Below the pieces are notes generated by a model. That model was not told the origin of the DNA and ran no database searches. It worked only from the letters and a program-made list of their open reading frames with translations. A program made the position numbers and the translations under genes. From positions 1 to 64,000 of the forward strand of contig UQMZ01000012.1 in assembly GCA_900542185.1 (NCBI GenBank): a stretch of 64,000 nucleotides of DNA, in the 5' to 3' direction. Position 1 is the first letter of the stretch, and the number at the start of each line of letters is the position of its first letter. This document shows positions 48,913 to 56,633 of the stretch, piece after piece. This DNA is from an uncultured Bacteroidales bacterium (GTDB lineage: Bacteria > Bacteroidota > Bacteroidia > Bacteroidales > Muribaculaceae).

Positions 48913-49113
48913 TTATATTTTCTTTCCATGCTTTCTATATCCCTCATAAAAAGCCTCCCAAAATTCTTTTTCAAATTGAGATAAAGGAATGGCATTGCAT
49001 TCTTTACATCTTTCCTTAAAAGATTTTTTATGAGTATAGCTTCCTGTTATCTCTTGTTTATTAGGAGTCCTCTTTTCCTTATCCATAATTAGGTTTTCCA
49101 TTACTGTCGACAA
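48913..49113 (-). CDS. Small hypothetical protein upstream of the nuclease
   Basis: A 66-residue charged protein (KEKRTPNKQEITGSY, FKERCKECNAIPLSQFEKEFW). One CKEC pair could bind a metal. A later in-frame Met (MDKEKRTPNK) is the likelier start, because the -7 box at 49111-49118 overlaps the first codon of the longer frame. It is co-oriented with and 30 bases upstream of the nuclease gene, so they are probably an operon. Confidence 0.55.
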   Translation of the reverse strand: MSTVMENLIMDKEKRTPNKQEITGSYTHKKSFKERCKECNAIPLSQFEKEFWEAFYEGYRKHGKKI

Positions 49114-49149
49114 AATTAGTAAAAATTAGGGAAACATTCCTTCCGATTA
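49111..49149 (-). promoter_or_regulatory. Promoter with shared 20-base box, site D
   Basis: -7 box TAATTTTG (49111-49118), 11 bases, then GGAAACATTCCTTCCGATTA (49130-49149). It controls the small gene and the PD-(D/E)XK nuclease. Confidence 0.72.
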
Positions 49150-49199
49150 AATTTAAATCAAATTCGGAGTGGACGGATTTGTGTAATCGACGTTCATTA

Positions 49200-51626
49200 C
49201 TAACCTTCGGACAAGGGGTTTTCGGGCCAGGGATGCTTGGGGTAGCGGCGGCGCAGTTCCTTACGGACCTCGTGGTAGGTATTGCTCCAGAAACTTGCGA
49301 TGTCCTTGGTGAGCTGAACAGGCTTATAGCCAGGCGAGAGCAGTTCCATCAGCATGGGTCGCGTACCACCGTCTACGCGAGGTGTCTCCCTGATGCCGAA
49401 ACAATCCTCCAAACGCGCGCTCAACACAGGAGAGTCCGCACCGACACGATAGTCCAGACGTACGTTCCGGCCATTGGGTAGTCGATAATGCGACGGAGCA
49501 ATGGCGTCAACCGACTGCTGCTGTTCGTATGTCAGCAATCCCCACACCACCTGGCAGATGTCTATGCGTTTCAATTCGCGTACAGTCGAGGCTTCGCCTA
49601 TATAGAGCGGCAACCATTCACGACACGTCTCCAGAAGCCTGTCGACCGATACATCCGGCAGTTCCAGTTCCGGATGCCAGCCGGCTACGGTTTCGATACG
49701 CTGGATCAATCGCGAGACATCGTCTGTGAACTCGAACATGCTGCGGCCATCCTTTACGGCAGCCGCGCATATCGCCTCGGTGATCTGCGCCCGGTCGATG
49801 GAATCCGAAACGGCCGTGTCAATCAACAACGCGCCTAAACGTAACTCGCGACGTTCCACGACGCGACCCTGCTTGTTGTCCCAATGCAGTTTTTCGGTCC
49901 AGGTTCCCATATCTTTTAATATCGACTCTTCGACCGGAGCTGCCAGAAAAATTCTTTTCCCTAATGATGCAATCGCCAGGAATTTCCTGGATGACAGCGT
50001 ATCTTCGGCATTGATTCGAACCTCATCGCCGTTGGCCAGTCGGTAACGGCAGTCGGCCACCATCATGGCCGTTCTCTCGGGATATGCTAAGGCTATGAGC
50101 GCGCCTATAGCGGTCTGGTCAGGAATTATGTTTTCTTCCTTGGCGTTGACAAAGCGACGATACTGCTCTGCGACCTTTATGATGCGGCCGAATTTTCCGC
50201 CATTTCCACGGCGACGTGCCTCGCGAAGTAAAATTATGCGGGTGGTGATGTCGCAGTCGTTCTCATCGTTTATCGGATCCTTCTCATCGAGTATGGCCGC
50301 AATATCGGCCCCCAACGCCTTAGTGGCATTGTCATTGGTTACGGTCAGCATCTGCGCTATGCGCGGATGACAGGGGATGCGGGCTAATTTTTTGCCGTGA
50401 GGCGTAATCTCGCCCTTGTCGTTTACGGCCCCGAGACTCTGTAGCAGCTGACGGGCCTTGAACACCTTGTCGCGAGGCGGAAGCGTTAGCCAAGGGAGGA
50501 CGAAGACATCGCTTTCGCCCCATGCGGCTATATCCAGCACCATAGACGATAAATCGGCTTCCTCGATTTCCGGCACACGGCTTTCCTTCATGCGCAGTTC
50601 TACAGGATTGGACCACATACGGTAACACACGCCTTCCGAAAGGCGTCCGGCACGGCCGCTTCGTTGTCGGGCCATGTCGAGCGATATGCGCATCGTTTCC
50701 AGATGGCTGAGACCGCTGCGGGCATCAAATACCATCCCTTTGTAGAAGCCTGAATCTACTACGGTGCGGATTCCTTCGATGGTCAGCGAAGTCTCGGCGA
50801 TAGGAGTGGAGAGCACTATCTTGCGTGTTCCGGCTGGGGAAGGAGCGAGGGTGCGCCTTTGTTCCTCAAACGGCAGCATGCCGTAGAGAGTGCAGATGTG
50901 AATATCAGATGGCAGATTGGCGAGGTGATCTCGGCATTTCATTATCTCGCCATGTCCGGGAAGGAAGGCGAGTATATCGCCCGATTGTTCGCGCAATGCA
51001 CGACGGATGGCTGCTGCTGTGTCGGCCACGCAGGTCGTGGCGTCGGAATCGGCTGCACGGATTATCTCTACATCGTATGCGCGGCCTTGACTTTCGATCA
51101 GCGGAGCATCAAAACGCCGGCATATATAATCGGTGTCGATCGTGGCAGACATGATGACGATTTTCAAGTCCGGGCGTATCAACCGCTGGGCCTCGAGAGT
51201 CAAGGCGTATGCAATGTCGGAGTAGAGGCTTCGTTCGTGAAACTCATCGAAGATCACAACAGAAATGCCGTCAAGAGTGGGATCATCCACCAGCATACGC
51301 TGCAGGATGCCTTCGGTCACGACCTCTATGCGTGTCCCGGCTGATACGCGGGACTCGAAACGGATGGTGTAGCCTACGGTCTGTCCGACGCGCTCGCCGA
51401 TCATGTCGGCCATACGCTGAGCAACCTGCCGCGCGGCAAGCCGCCGCGGTTCCAGCATCAAGATGCGACCATCGGGCGTGTCGCTCAGTATTGTCAACGG
51501 CAGCAGCGTGGACTTGCCCGCACCCGGTGGTGCTGTGACCACCACGCGCGGCTTCTGCCTCAGCGCCGCATTAACCTCAGCGGTTACCTCACCGACCGGC
51601 AGTTCGTGTATGTATTTTGCAAGCAT
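49200..51626 (-). CDS. hrpB: ATP-dependent RNA helicase HrpB
   Basis: DEAH-box helicase of 808 residues. Motif I is TAPPGAGKST near residue 35, motif II is DEFHERS, motif III is MSATIDT, and motif VI is QRSGRAGR. The OB-fold and the C-terminal HrpB domain (LSPGYKPVQLTKDIASFW, RRYPKHPWPENP) are present, so it is HrpB rather than HrpA. The start at 51626 is preferred over a GTG four codons upstream; a TAATTTTG -7 box ends at 51643 and GGAAG precedes the ATG. It is divergent from the second rtcB, consistent with RNA metabolism in this block. Confidence 0.95.
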   Translation of the reverse strand: MLAKYIHELPVGEVTAEVNAALRQKPRVVVTAPPGAGKSTLLPLTILSDTPDGRILMLEPRRLAARQVAQRMADMIGERVGQTVGYTIRFESRVSAGTRIEVVTEGILQRMLVDDPTLDGISVVIFDEFHERSLYSDIAYALTLEAQRLIRPDLKIVIMSATIDTDYICRRFDAPLIESQGRAYDVEIIRAADSDATTCVADTAAAIRRALREQSGDILAFLPGHGEIMKCRDHLANLPSDIHICTLYGMLPFEEQRRTLAPSPAGTRKIVLSTPIAETSLTIEGIRTVVDSGFYKGMVFDARSGLSHLETMRISLDMARQRSGRAGRLSEGVCYRMWSNPVELRMKESRVPEIEEADLSSMVLDIAAWGESDVFVLPWLTLPPRDKVFKARQLLQSLGAVNDKGEITPHGKKLARIPCHPRIAQMLTVTNDNATKALGADIAAILDEKDPINDENDCDITTRIILLREARRRGNGGKFGRIIKVAEQYRRFVNAKEENIIPDQTAIGALIALAYPERTAMMVADCRYRLANGDEVRINAEDTLSSRKFLAIASLGKRIFLAAPVEESILKDMGTWTEKLHWDNKQGRVVERRELRLGALLIDTAVSDSIDRAQITEAICAAAVKDGRSMFEFTDDVSRLIQRIETVAGWHPELELPDVSVDRLLETCREWLPLYIGEASTVRELKRIDICQVVWGLLTYEQQQSVDAIAPSHYRLPNGRNVRLDYRVGADSPVLSARLEDCFGIRETPRVDGGTRPMLMELLSPGYKPVQLTKDIASFWSNTYHEVRKELRRRYPKHPWPENPLSEG

Positions 51627-51739
51627 GTCTTCCTTCACTCTGCAAAATTACATAAACTAAGGCAAATAATTATCATTGATACATAATTAGTATGGAGTTT
51701 ATTGGTGGCAGATATATTTCATAGAAAAAATTTTTTGCT

Positions 51740-51775
51740 GCGCAAAATGATTGCGCACTTAGGTTTTAACTTCGC
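51740..51775 (+). promoter_or_regulatory. rtcB operator and probable promoter
   Basis: TGCGCAA-AATGA-TTGCGCA (51740-51758) is the same 7-bp inverted repeat with 5-base spacer as at 43587-43605. A weak -7 box TAACTTCG lies at 51768-51775, with no good -33, as expected for an activator-dependent promoter. Confidence 0.7.
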
Positions 51776-51811
51776 GTCAGAAATAAGATAAACCTATAAA
51801 ATTAAAAGAAA

Positions 51812-53068
51812 ATGAAGACAATAGAAGGACATGATGTGAAGATATTCACCGACAACATCCAGGAATCGGCAATTGAGCAGATAATGGAGCTGCTCTCGAT
51901 AGACGTATTCTCCGACAAGAAGATACGCATAATGCCCGACGTTCATGCCGGCGCCGGTTGCGTGATAGGATTCACCGGTGACCTTGGCGACAAGGTCATA
52001 CCCAACATAGTTGGTGTGGATATAGGTTGCGGGATGCGCATCCTTAAGCTTGGCAAGCTAACGGACATAGACTTCCATGCTTTTCACGAGCATATCAGAG
52101 GGAATGTTCCCTCCGGCAAGATAGTGCGCGAAGCACGTTTCGGTTTCAAGCCTCTTGTCGGCGAGGAGATGGACATTTACCGCGAAGCCAAGCAGCTCGT
52201 GACGGAACTTTATTGCTACCGCACACTGAAAGATTCTTCTCGGATCAATAAGGCCATCGGTTCGCTGGGGGGAGGTAATCACTTTATCGAACTCGACAAG
52301 GACGATGAGGGGAACGTATACCTTGTAATCCATACAGGTTCGCGCAACCTCGGCAAGCAAGTGGCCGAGATATATCAGGCCAAAGCCGTGAAGCATCTGA
52401 CCGAAGGTGCCGATGAGTTTGAGGAAACCATCAGACGCACCATCGAGGAATATAAGGCAGCCGGACGCCGTTCGGAGCTGCAGGAGGTAATAAAGCAGAT
52501 GCGAAAGAAACAGCAGAAGGCCGCGCCATCGCTGCCTGCAGATTTGTGTTATGTCGAAAGTGAAGGTCGCGAGCAATATCTGCACGATATGCGAATATGC
52601 CAGCGATGGGCTGTGCTCAACCGTAAACTTATATCACTGTTGCTTATGCGTTTCTTCCCGGCCGTGGAAGTAATGGAGGAGTTCGAGTCCGTGCACAATT
52701 ACATCAGCGACGACAACATAATCCGCAAGGGCTCCATCTCCGCGGCCAAGGGAGAGCGCTGTATCATCCCGATGAATATGCGCGACGGATCGTTGCTATG
52801 TACAGGCAAGGGAAACCCGGACTGGAACTGTTCGGCTCCGCATGGTGCCGGAAGGGTGCTAAGTCGCACGCAGGCATACGAGAAGATCACGATGGAGGAC
52901 TTCGAGGCATCCATGCAAGGCATTTACTCCGAATCGGTAAATGACTTCACCCGTGACGAGTCGCCGATGGTGTATAAACCTGCCGAGGAGATCATCGCCA
53001 ACATCGGCGACACCGTCACTATTGACACAATCATACGTCCGATTTTTAACTTCAAAGCATCGAAATAG
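51812..53068 (+). CDS. rtcB: RtcB-type RNA ligase, second copy
   Basis: A 418-residue RNA ligase that seals 3'-phosphate and 5'-hydroxyl RNA ends. PDVHAGAGC, GVDIGCGMR, SLGGGNHFIELD, HTGSRNLGKQ and the guanylylated His in APHGAGRVLSRTQ (near residue 350) are intact. A helical insert with AGRRSELQEVIKQMRKKQQ around residue 215 distinguishes it from rtcB2 at 42320. It has no prfH partner. The upstream inverted-repeat operator is shared with rtcB2, and a strong terminator follows. Confidence 0.93.
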   Translation: MKTIEGHDVKIFTDNIQESAIEQIMELLSIDVFSDKKIRIMPDVHAGAGCVIGFTGDLGDKVIPNIVGVDIGCGMRILKLGKLTDIDFHAFHEHIRGNVPSGKIVREARFGFKPLVGEEMDIYREAKQLVTELYCYRTLKDSSRINKAIGSLGGGNHFIELDKDDEGNVYLVIHTGSRNLGKQVAEIYQAKAVKHLTEGADEFEETIRRTIEEYKAAGRRSELQEVIKQMRKKQQKAAPSLPADLCYVESEGREQYLHDMRICQRWAVLNRKLISLLLMRFFPAVEVMEEFESVHNYISDDNIIRKGSISAAKGERCIIPMNMRDGSLLCTGKGNPDWNCSAPHGAGRVLSRTQAYEKITMEDFEASMQGIYSESVNDFTRDESPMVYKPAEEIIANIGDTVTIDTIIRPIFNFKASK

Positions 53069-53089
53069 TTTAGAAGTAGTTAAAATTTT

Positions 53090-53119
53090 AACCTGTGTCA
53101 CAAAATGACACAGGTTTTT
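53090..53119 (+). terminator. rtcB terminator
   Basis: AACCTGTGTCA (53090-53100) pairs with TGACACAGGTT (53106-53116) across CAAAA and is followed by T-rich sequence. It is a classic intrinsic terminator 20 bases past the stop. Confidence 0.92.
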
Positions 53120-53158
53120 GTTAACTTTACGCCAAAATTTAAATTATAAACGGCATAT

Positions 53159-53799
53159 ATGAATCAGACAAGGAAATATACCTGGCTGTTGGAAAAGCTG
53201 AGGAGGTTTGGGAAGCTTTCGTTTAAAGACATTTCCGATAAATGGGAGGATGATACAAGCTTAAGCGACGGGCATTCGCTGAGTCGCGCCACATTCAATA
53301 CAACGGCTATACTTTTCCAATTGAGCCTTATTGTGTCAAGCTATTTGAAAACCGCTGGTATGTGCTGGCGCGTAACAATCGCAAAGAGATTCGGGTCTAT
53401 GGCCTTGACCGCATAGAGGATATGCAGATCACTGATGAAACGTTTAAAATGCCAAAGGACTTTAATGCGCAAGATTATTTTGCGAATATCTACGGTATCT
53501 CCATCGGCACAACTGAACGATGTCAAAAGATAGTTATACGGGCTACCGGGCATCATAAATATTATATCGATTCGTTGCCGTTACATCCCAGCCAGCGAAA
53601 GATAGAGGATTGCGGGGAGTGTGCCGACTTTGAGTTCCGCCTTGTGCCGACTATGGAATTCATCATGAAGCTGTTGTATTACGGAGGCATGATTGAGGTG
53701 TTGGAGCCATTGGAATTCCGAAAGGATTTCAGGGGATGGGTCAAAGACATGTACGAGATTTATAAAAACGATGAAAGAAAGAAGACTGGAGAACAATAG
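53159..53799 (+). pseudogene. WYL regulator gene with internal deletion and frameshift
   Basis: The first frame gives a WYL-type HTH (ISDKWEDDTSLSD, HSLSRATF), then turns to nonsense near 53300. In another frame the sequence continues as IQYNGYTFPIEPYCVKLF, FENRWYVLARNN and a WCX-like tail to 53799. Compared with WYL regulator 2 (303 residues) about 110 codons between the HTH and the WYL core are missing. So an internal deletion has fused the two ends out of frame. It lies just after the second rtcB, where a dedicated regulator would be expected. Confidence 0.8.
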
Positions 53800-53856
53800 A
53801 CATAGGAGTAATAATGCCTCTATAATTAATGCTTTCCGATCATAAATAGGATAATT

Positions 53857-54345
53857 ATGCAAGATTTTGTAGCTATAGATTTTGAAACGGCAAACGGAAG
53901 GCGTTCGAGCGTGTGCAGCGTCGGGATTGTCGTGGTGCGTGGCGGCGAGATTGTAGACAAGTTCTATAGTCTAATAAAACCGACACCGAACTATTATACA
54001 TACTGGACTACGGAAGTGCACGGACTGACACGCCGGGACACCGATGGTCAACCTACGTTTCCGGAAGTATGGGCACAGATAGAGCCACGGATACAGGGAC
54101 TGCCGCTCGTGGCGCACAACAAGCCGTTTGACGAAAGTTGCCTGAAAGCCGCTTTTGCCGAGTATGACATGGAGTACCCAGGCTATGAGTTTTACTGCAC
54201 ACTCGCAGCTTCGCGCCGACGACTGAAGATACCCAGCCATCAGCTGCATCTGTCGGCCGCCGCATGTGGTTATAATATGGAGAATCATCATCACGCGCTG
54301 GGAGACGCCGAAGCCTGCGCCGCCATCGCCATGAAAATACTGTAA
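53857..54345 (+). CDS. DnaQ-like 3'-5' exonuclease (DEDDh)
   Basis: A 162-residue exonuclease of the DnaQ/RNase T superfamily. The DEDDh residues are visible: FVAIDFETANG near residue 8, LVAHNKPFDES near residue 85, and HHALGDAEA near residue 147. The short single-domain length matches the stand-alone exonucleases of Bacteroidota rather than polymerase III epsilon. It could trim DNA or RNA. It lies six bases upstream of a small membrane protein gene. Confidence 0.9.
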   Translation: MQDFVAIDFETANGRRSSVCSVGIVVVRGGEIVDKFYSLIKPTPNYYTYWTTEVHGLTRRDTDGQPTFPEVWAQIEPRIQGLPLVAHNKPFDESCLKAAFAEYDMEYPGYEFYCTLAASRRRLKIPSHQLHLSAAACGYNMENHHHALGDAEACAAIAMKIL

Positions 54346-54350
54346 ATGTT

Positions 54351-54665
54351 ATGATGGATTTTTTTAAATACATGCAGTGGAAGGAGAGGACCGAGCGGAG
54401 ACTGGAGCCATACTATAATCGCGGAGTAAACAAGCGGTTGAAGTATGCCATGTATGCGTCAATCGGGATATGTATTATTCTGCTGGTGTCGCAGTCCTTT
54501 TTCCTGGATCCGATGGATTATAGGAAATATACTGTCCTTTTATGGTTGCGCGGCTTTGCCGGGATTTTCGGTCTTATCTTTTTTATATTGACAGGGATAC
54601 TCGTTTATCGCGTCAATGCCGAATATTATAAAGACAGGTGGAAAACCGGTGATAAGACGAAGTGA
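54351..54665 (+). CDS. Small membrane protein
   Basis: A 104-residue protein with two hydrophobic segments, about residues 33-52 (AMYASIGICIILLVSQSFF) and 65-88 (FAGIFGLIFFILTGILVYRV), and charged ends. It is of no known family that I can name. It follows the exonuclease gene by five bases, so the two are probably one operon. The first two codons are both ATG, so the exact start is ambiguous by one residue. Confidence 0.7.
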   Translation: MMDFFKYMQWKERTERRLEPYYNRGVNKRLKYAMYASIGICIILLVSQSFFLDPMDYRKYTVLLWLRGFAGIFGLIFFILTGILVYRVNAEYYKDRWKTGDKTK

Positions 54666-54756
54666 CGAGTAAGGTGGACGTACCGTCGTCGCTAAAGCAC
54701 CGAACTGAAACAAAACAAGACGGAATATCAATACTAAATCAATTTGAAACATCATT

Positions 54757-54788
54757 TTTGGCGGTTTTAACATATTTTTATAATTTTG
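54757..54788 (+). promoter_or_regulatory. Promoter of the SulP transporter gene
   Basis: TTTG (54757-54760), 20 bases and TAATTTTG (54781-54788), giving a leader of about 100 bases. Confidence 0.75.
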
Positions 54789-54796
54789 CAGTCTGA

Positions 54797-54883
54797 AAAG
54801 ATTAAGGTTAGTAATTGAGGTTATAAAGATTAAGGTTAAAAATTAGGGGAAGCCGGTTGCGAGAAAGTAATTGATCGGCTTCC
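54797..54883 (+). promoter_or_regulatory. Structured leader with direct repeat before the SulP gene
   Basis: AAAGATTAAGGTTA occurs twice (54797-54810 and 54825-54838). A stem GGAAGCCG/CGGCTTCC (54848-54855, 54876-54883) follows and ends 12 bases before the start codon. It resembles a regulatory leader, but no known riboswitch is recognised. Confidence 0.5.
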
Positions 54884-54895
54884 AATTGATGTTTT

Positions 54896-56611
54896 ATGAA
54901 AGCAGTAGGACGTTTGGATTTTCATCCCGCGCTGATAGCGGCATGCCGTGATTACAGCATGGAGAAGTTCCGCAAGGATCTGGTAGCGGGAATCGTAGTA
55001 GGAATTGTGGCTTTGCCGCTGGCAATCGCCTTCGCCATAGCAAGCGGCGTAAGCCCGACAGTCGGCTTAGTGACGGCTGTCATAGGCGGTTTCATAGTAA
55101 GCGCCTTTGGCGGCAACACCGTGCAGATCGGTGGTCCTACGGGCGCATTCATCGTAATTATATACAATATCATTCAGTTATACGGTCTGACGGGTCTGGC
55201 AATGGCCACTTTTATGGCCGGATGTATCCTGTTGCTGATGGGGCTGTTCCATCTTGGCACGGTCATCAAGTTCATACCATATCCTATCGTGGTTGGCTTT
55301 ACGGCCGGTATCGCGTTGACGATATTCTCCACGCAGATGCCCGATTTCTTCGGACTGCATATCACCGAGCAGGTGCCGGGCGATTTCATCGGCAAATGGC
55401 GTGTGTACATCGCCAACTTCAACACCATAGACATCGCGACTCTCGCGGTGGGATTGTTGGCGTTGCTGATTAATATTGTCACTCCTAAGATTTCATCGAA
55501 GTTGCCGGGCGCATTGACGGCAATTGTATTGGTGACGCTGGCTACATGGATAATGCGCGAATTTATGGGAGTAAGCGGTATCGAGACCATCGGCGACCGA
55601 TTCGGTAATCTGTCGCCGTCAATGCCGCAGGTAGCGAATCTTGGGTTTAATATGCAGACTGTCAATCTTCTGTTGCCTTCTGCGTTTACCATCGCGATGC
55701 TGGGAGCCATCGAGAGTCTGCTGAGCGCAACGGTTGCCGACGGTCGTACCGGCGACCGCACCAACTGTAACACTGAGCTGATGGGTCAAGGTCTGGCCAA
55801 CGTGATAGTGCCCATATTCGGCGGCATACCCGTGACCGGAGCCATAGCCCGCACCATGACAAACATAACCAACGGCGGCAAGACACCTGTGGCCGGTATA
55901 GTCCATGCATTAGTGCTGTTGGGAGTGTTCATGTTCGCCATGCCATTGATCAATATGGTGCCGATGTCGTGTCTGGCGGCAGTGCTGATAATGGTAAGCT
56001 ACAACATGAGCGGCTGGCGTACGGTAGTGGACATGGTGCATAATCCCAAGGGAGACTTATCGGTGATGCTGGTCACGTTCCTGCTGACCGTGGTGTTCAA
56101 CCTGACAATCGCCATCGAAATCGGCCTGCTGCTGGCCGTGGTGATGTTCCTGCGCCGTGTCACCGAGAACACCACTATCAAGGTTTACGGCGAGCAGCTC
56201 GACGCTGCCGAGGACACCGACCTGTCGAAGCATGAGGTGCTTAATCTGAACCCCGGAGTGTCGGTCTATGAGATTGACGGCCCGTTCTTCTTCGGTGCCG
56301 CTACGAAATTCGACGAGATGATGCGTGTCACGCCGCAGGAGAAACCTATAGTGCGTATAATACGAATGCGCAAGGTGCCGTTCATCGATTCGACGGGTAT
56401 TCACAACCTGAAGCTGCTGATAGAGTCATCGCATTCCGAGGGGATTCTGATAGTATTGTCGGGTGTGCGAGACAACGTCCGTGCGTCGCTTCACACTGCA
56501 GGTGTCGATGGCCTGATAGGTAACGAGCATATCTGTAATCACATCTCAAGCGCAGTAGTGGTAGCCAACAAAATTGCGGCGGCTCACAGAGAGGTGGCGG
56601 TGTCAAGATGA
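54896..56611 (+). CDS. SulP family inorganic anion transporter
   Basis: Inner-membrane anion carrier of 571 residues. The N-terminal signature AGIVVGIVALPLAIAFAIASGVSP is typical of SulP/SLC26, with about 12-14 membrane helices to residue 430. A C-terminal STAS domain runs from about 460 to 560 (VSVYEIDGPFFFGAATKF, IDSTGIHNLK with the conserved Ser). Substrates in bacteria include sulfate, bicarbonate and dicarboxylates; no carbonic anhydrase lies next to it, so the substrate stays open. A leader with repeats and a stem suggests regulation of its expression. Confidence 0.93.
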   Translation: MKAVGRLDFHPALIAACRDYSMEKFRKDLVAGIVVGIVALPLAIAFAIASGVSPTVGLVTAVIGGFIVSAFGGNTVQIGGPTGAFIVIIYNIIQLYGLTGLAMATFMAGCILLLMGLFHLGTVIKFIPYPIVVGFTAGIALTIFSTQMPDFFGLHITEQVPGDFIGKWRVYIANFNTIDIATLAVGLLALLINIVTPKISSKLPGALTAIVLVTLATWIMREFMGVSGIETIGDRFGNLSPSMPQVANLGFNMQTVNLLLPSAFTIAMLGAIESLLSATVADGRTGDRTNCNTELMGQGLANVIVPIFGGIPVTGAIARTMTNITNGGKTPVAGIVHALVLLGVFMFAMPLINMVPMSCLAAVLIMVSYNMSGWRTVVDMVHNPKGDLSVMLVTFLLTVVFNLTIAIEIGLLLAVVMFLRRVTENTTIKVYGEQLDAAEDTDLSKHEVLNLNPGVSVYEIDGPFFFGAATKFDEMMRVTPQEKPIVRIIRMRKVPFIDSTGIHNLKLLIESSHSEGILIVLSGVRDNVRASLHTAGVDGLIGNEHICNHISSAVVVANKIAAAHREVAVSR

Positions 56612-56633
56612 GTGACGAGTGACGAGTCAATAG

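Noticed and set aside
25599..54665. A conjugative transposon or prophage spanning the accessory region
   Set aside because: No mobilisation, tra, capsid, terminase or replication genes are present, and core-like genes separate the recombinase from the island.
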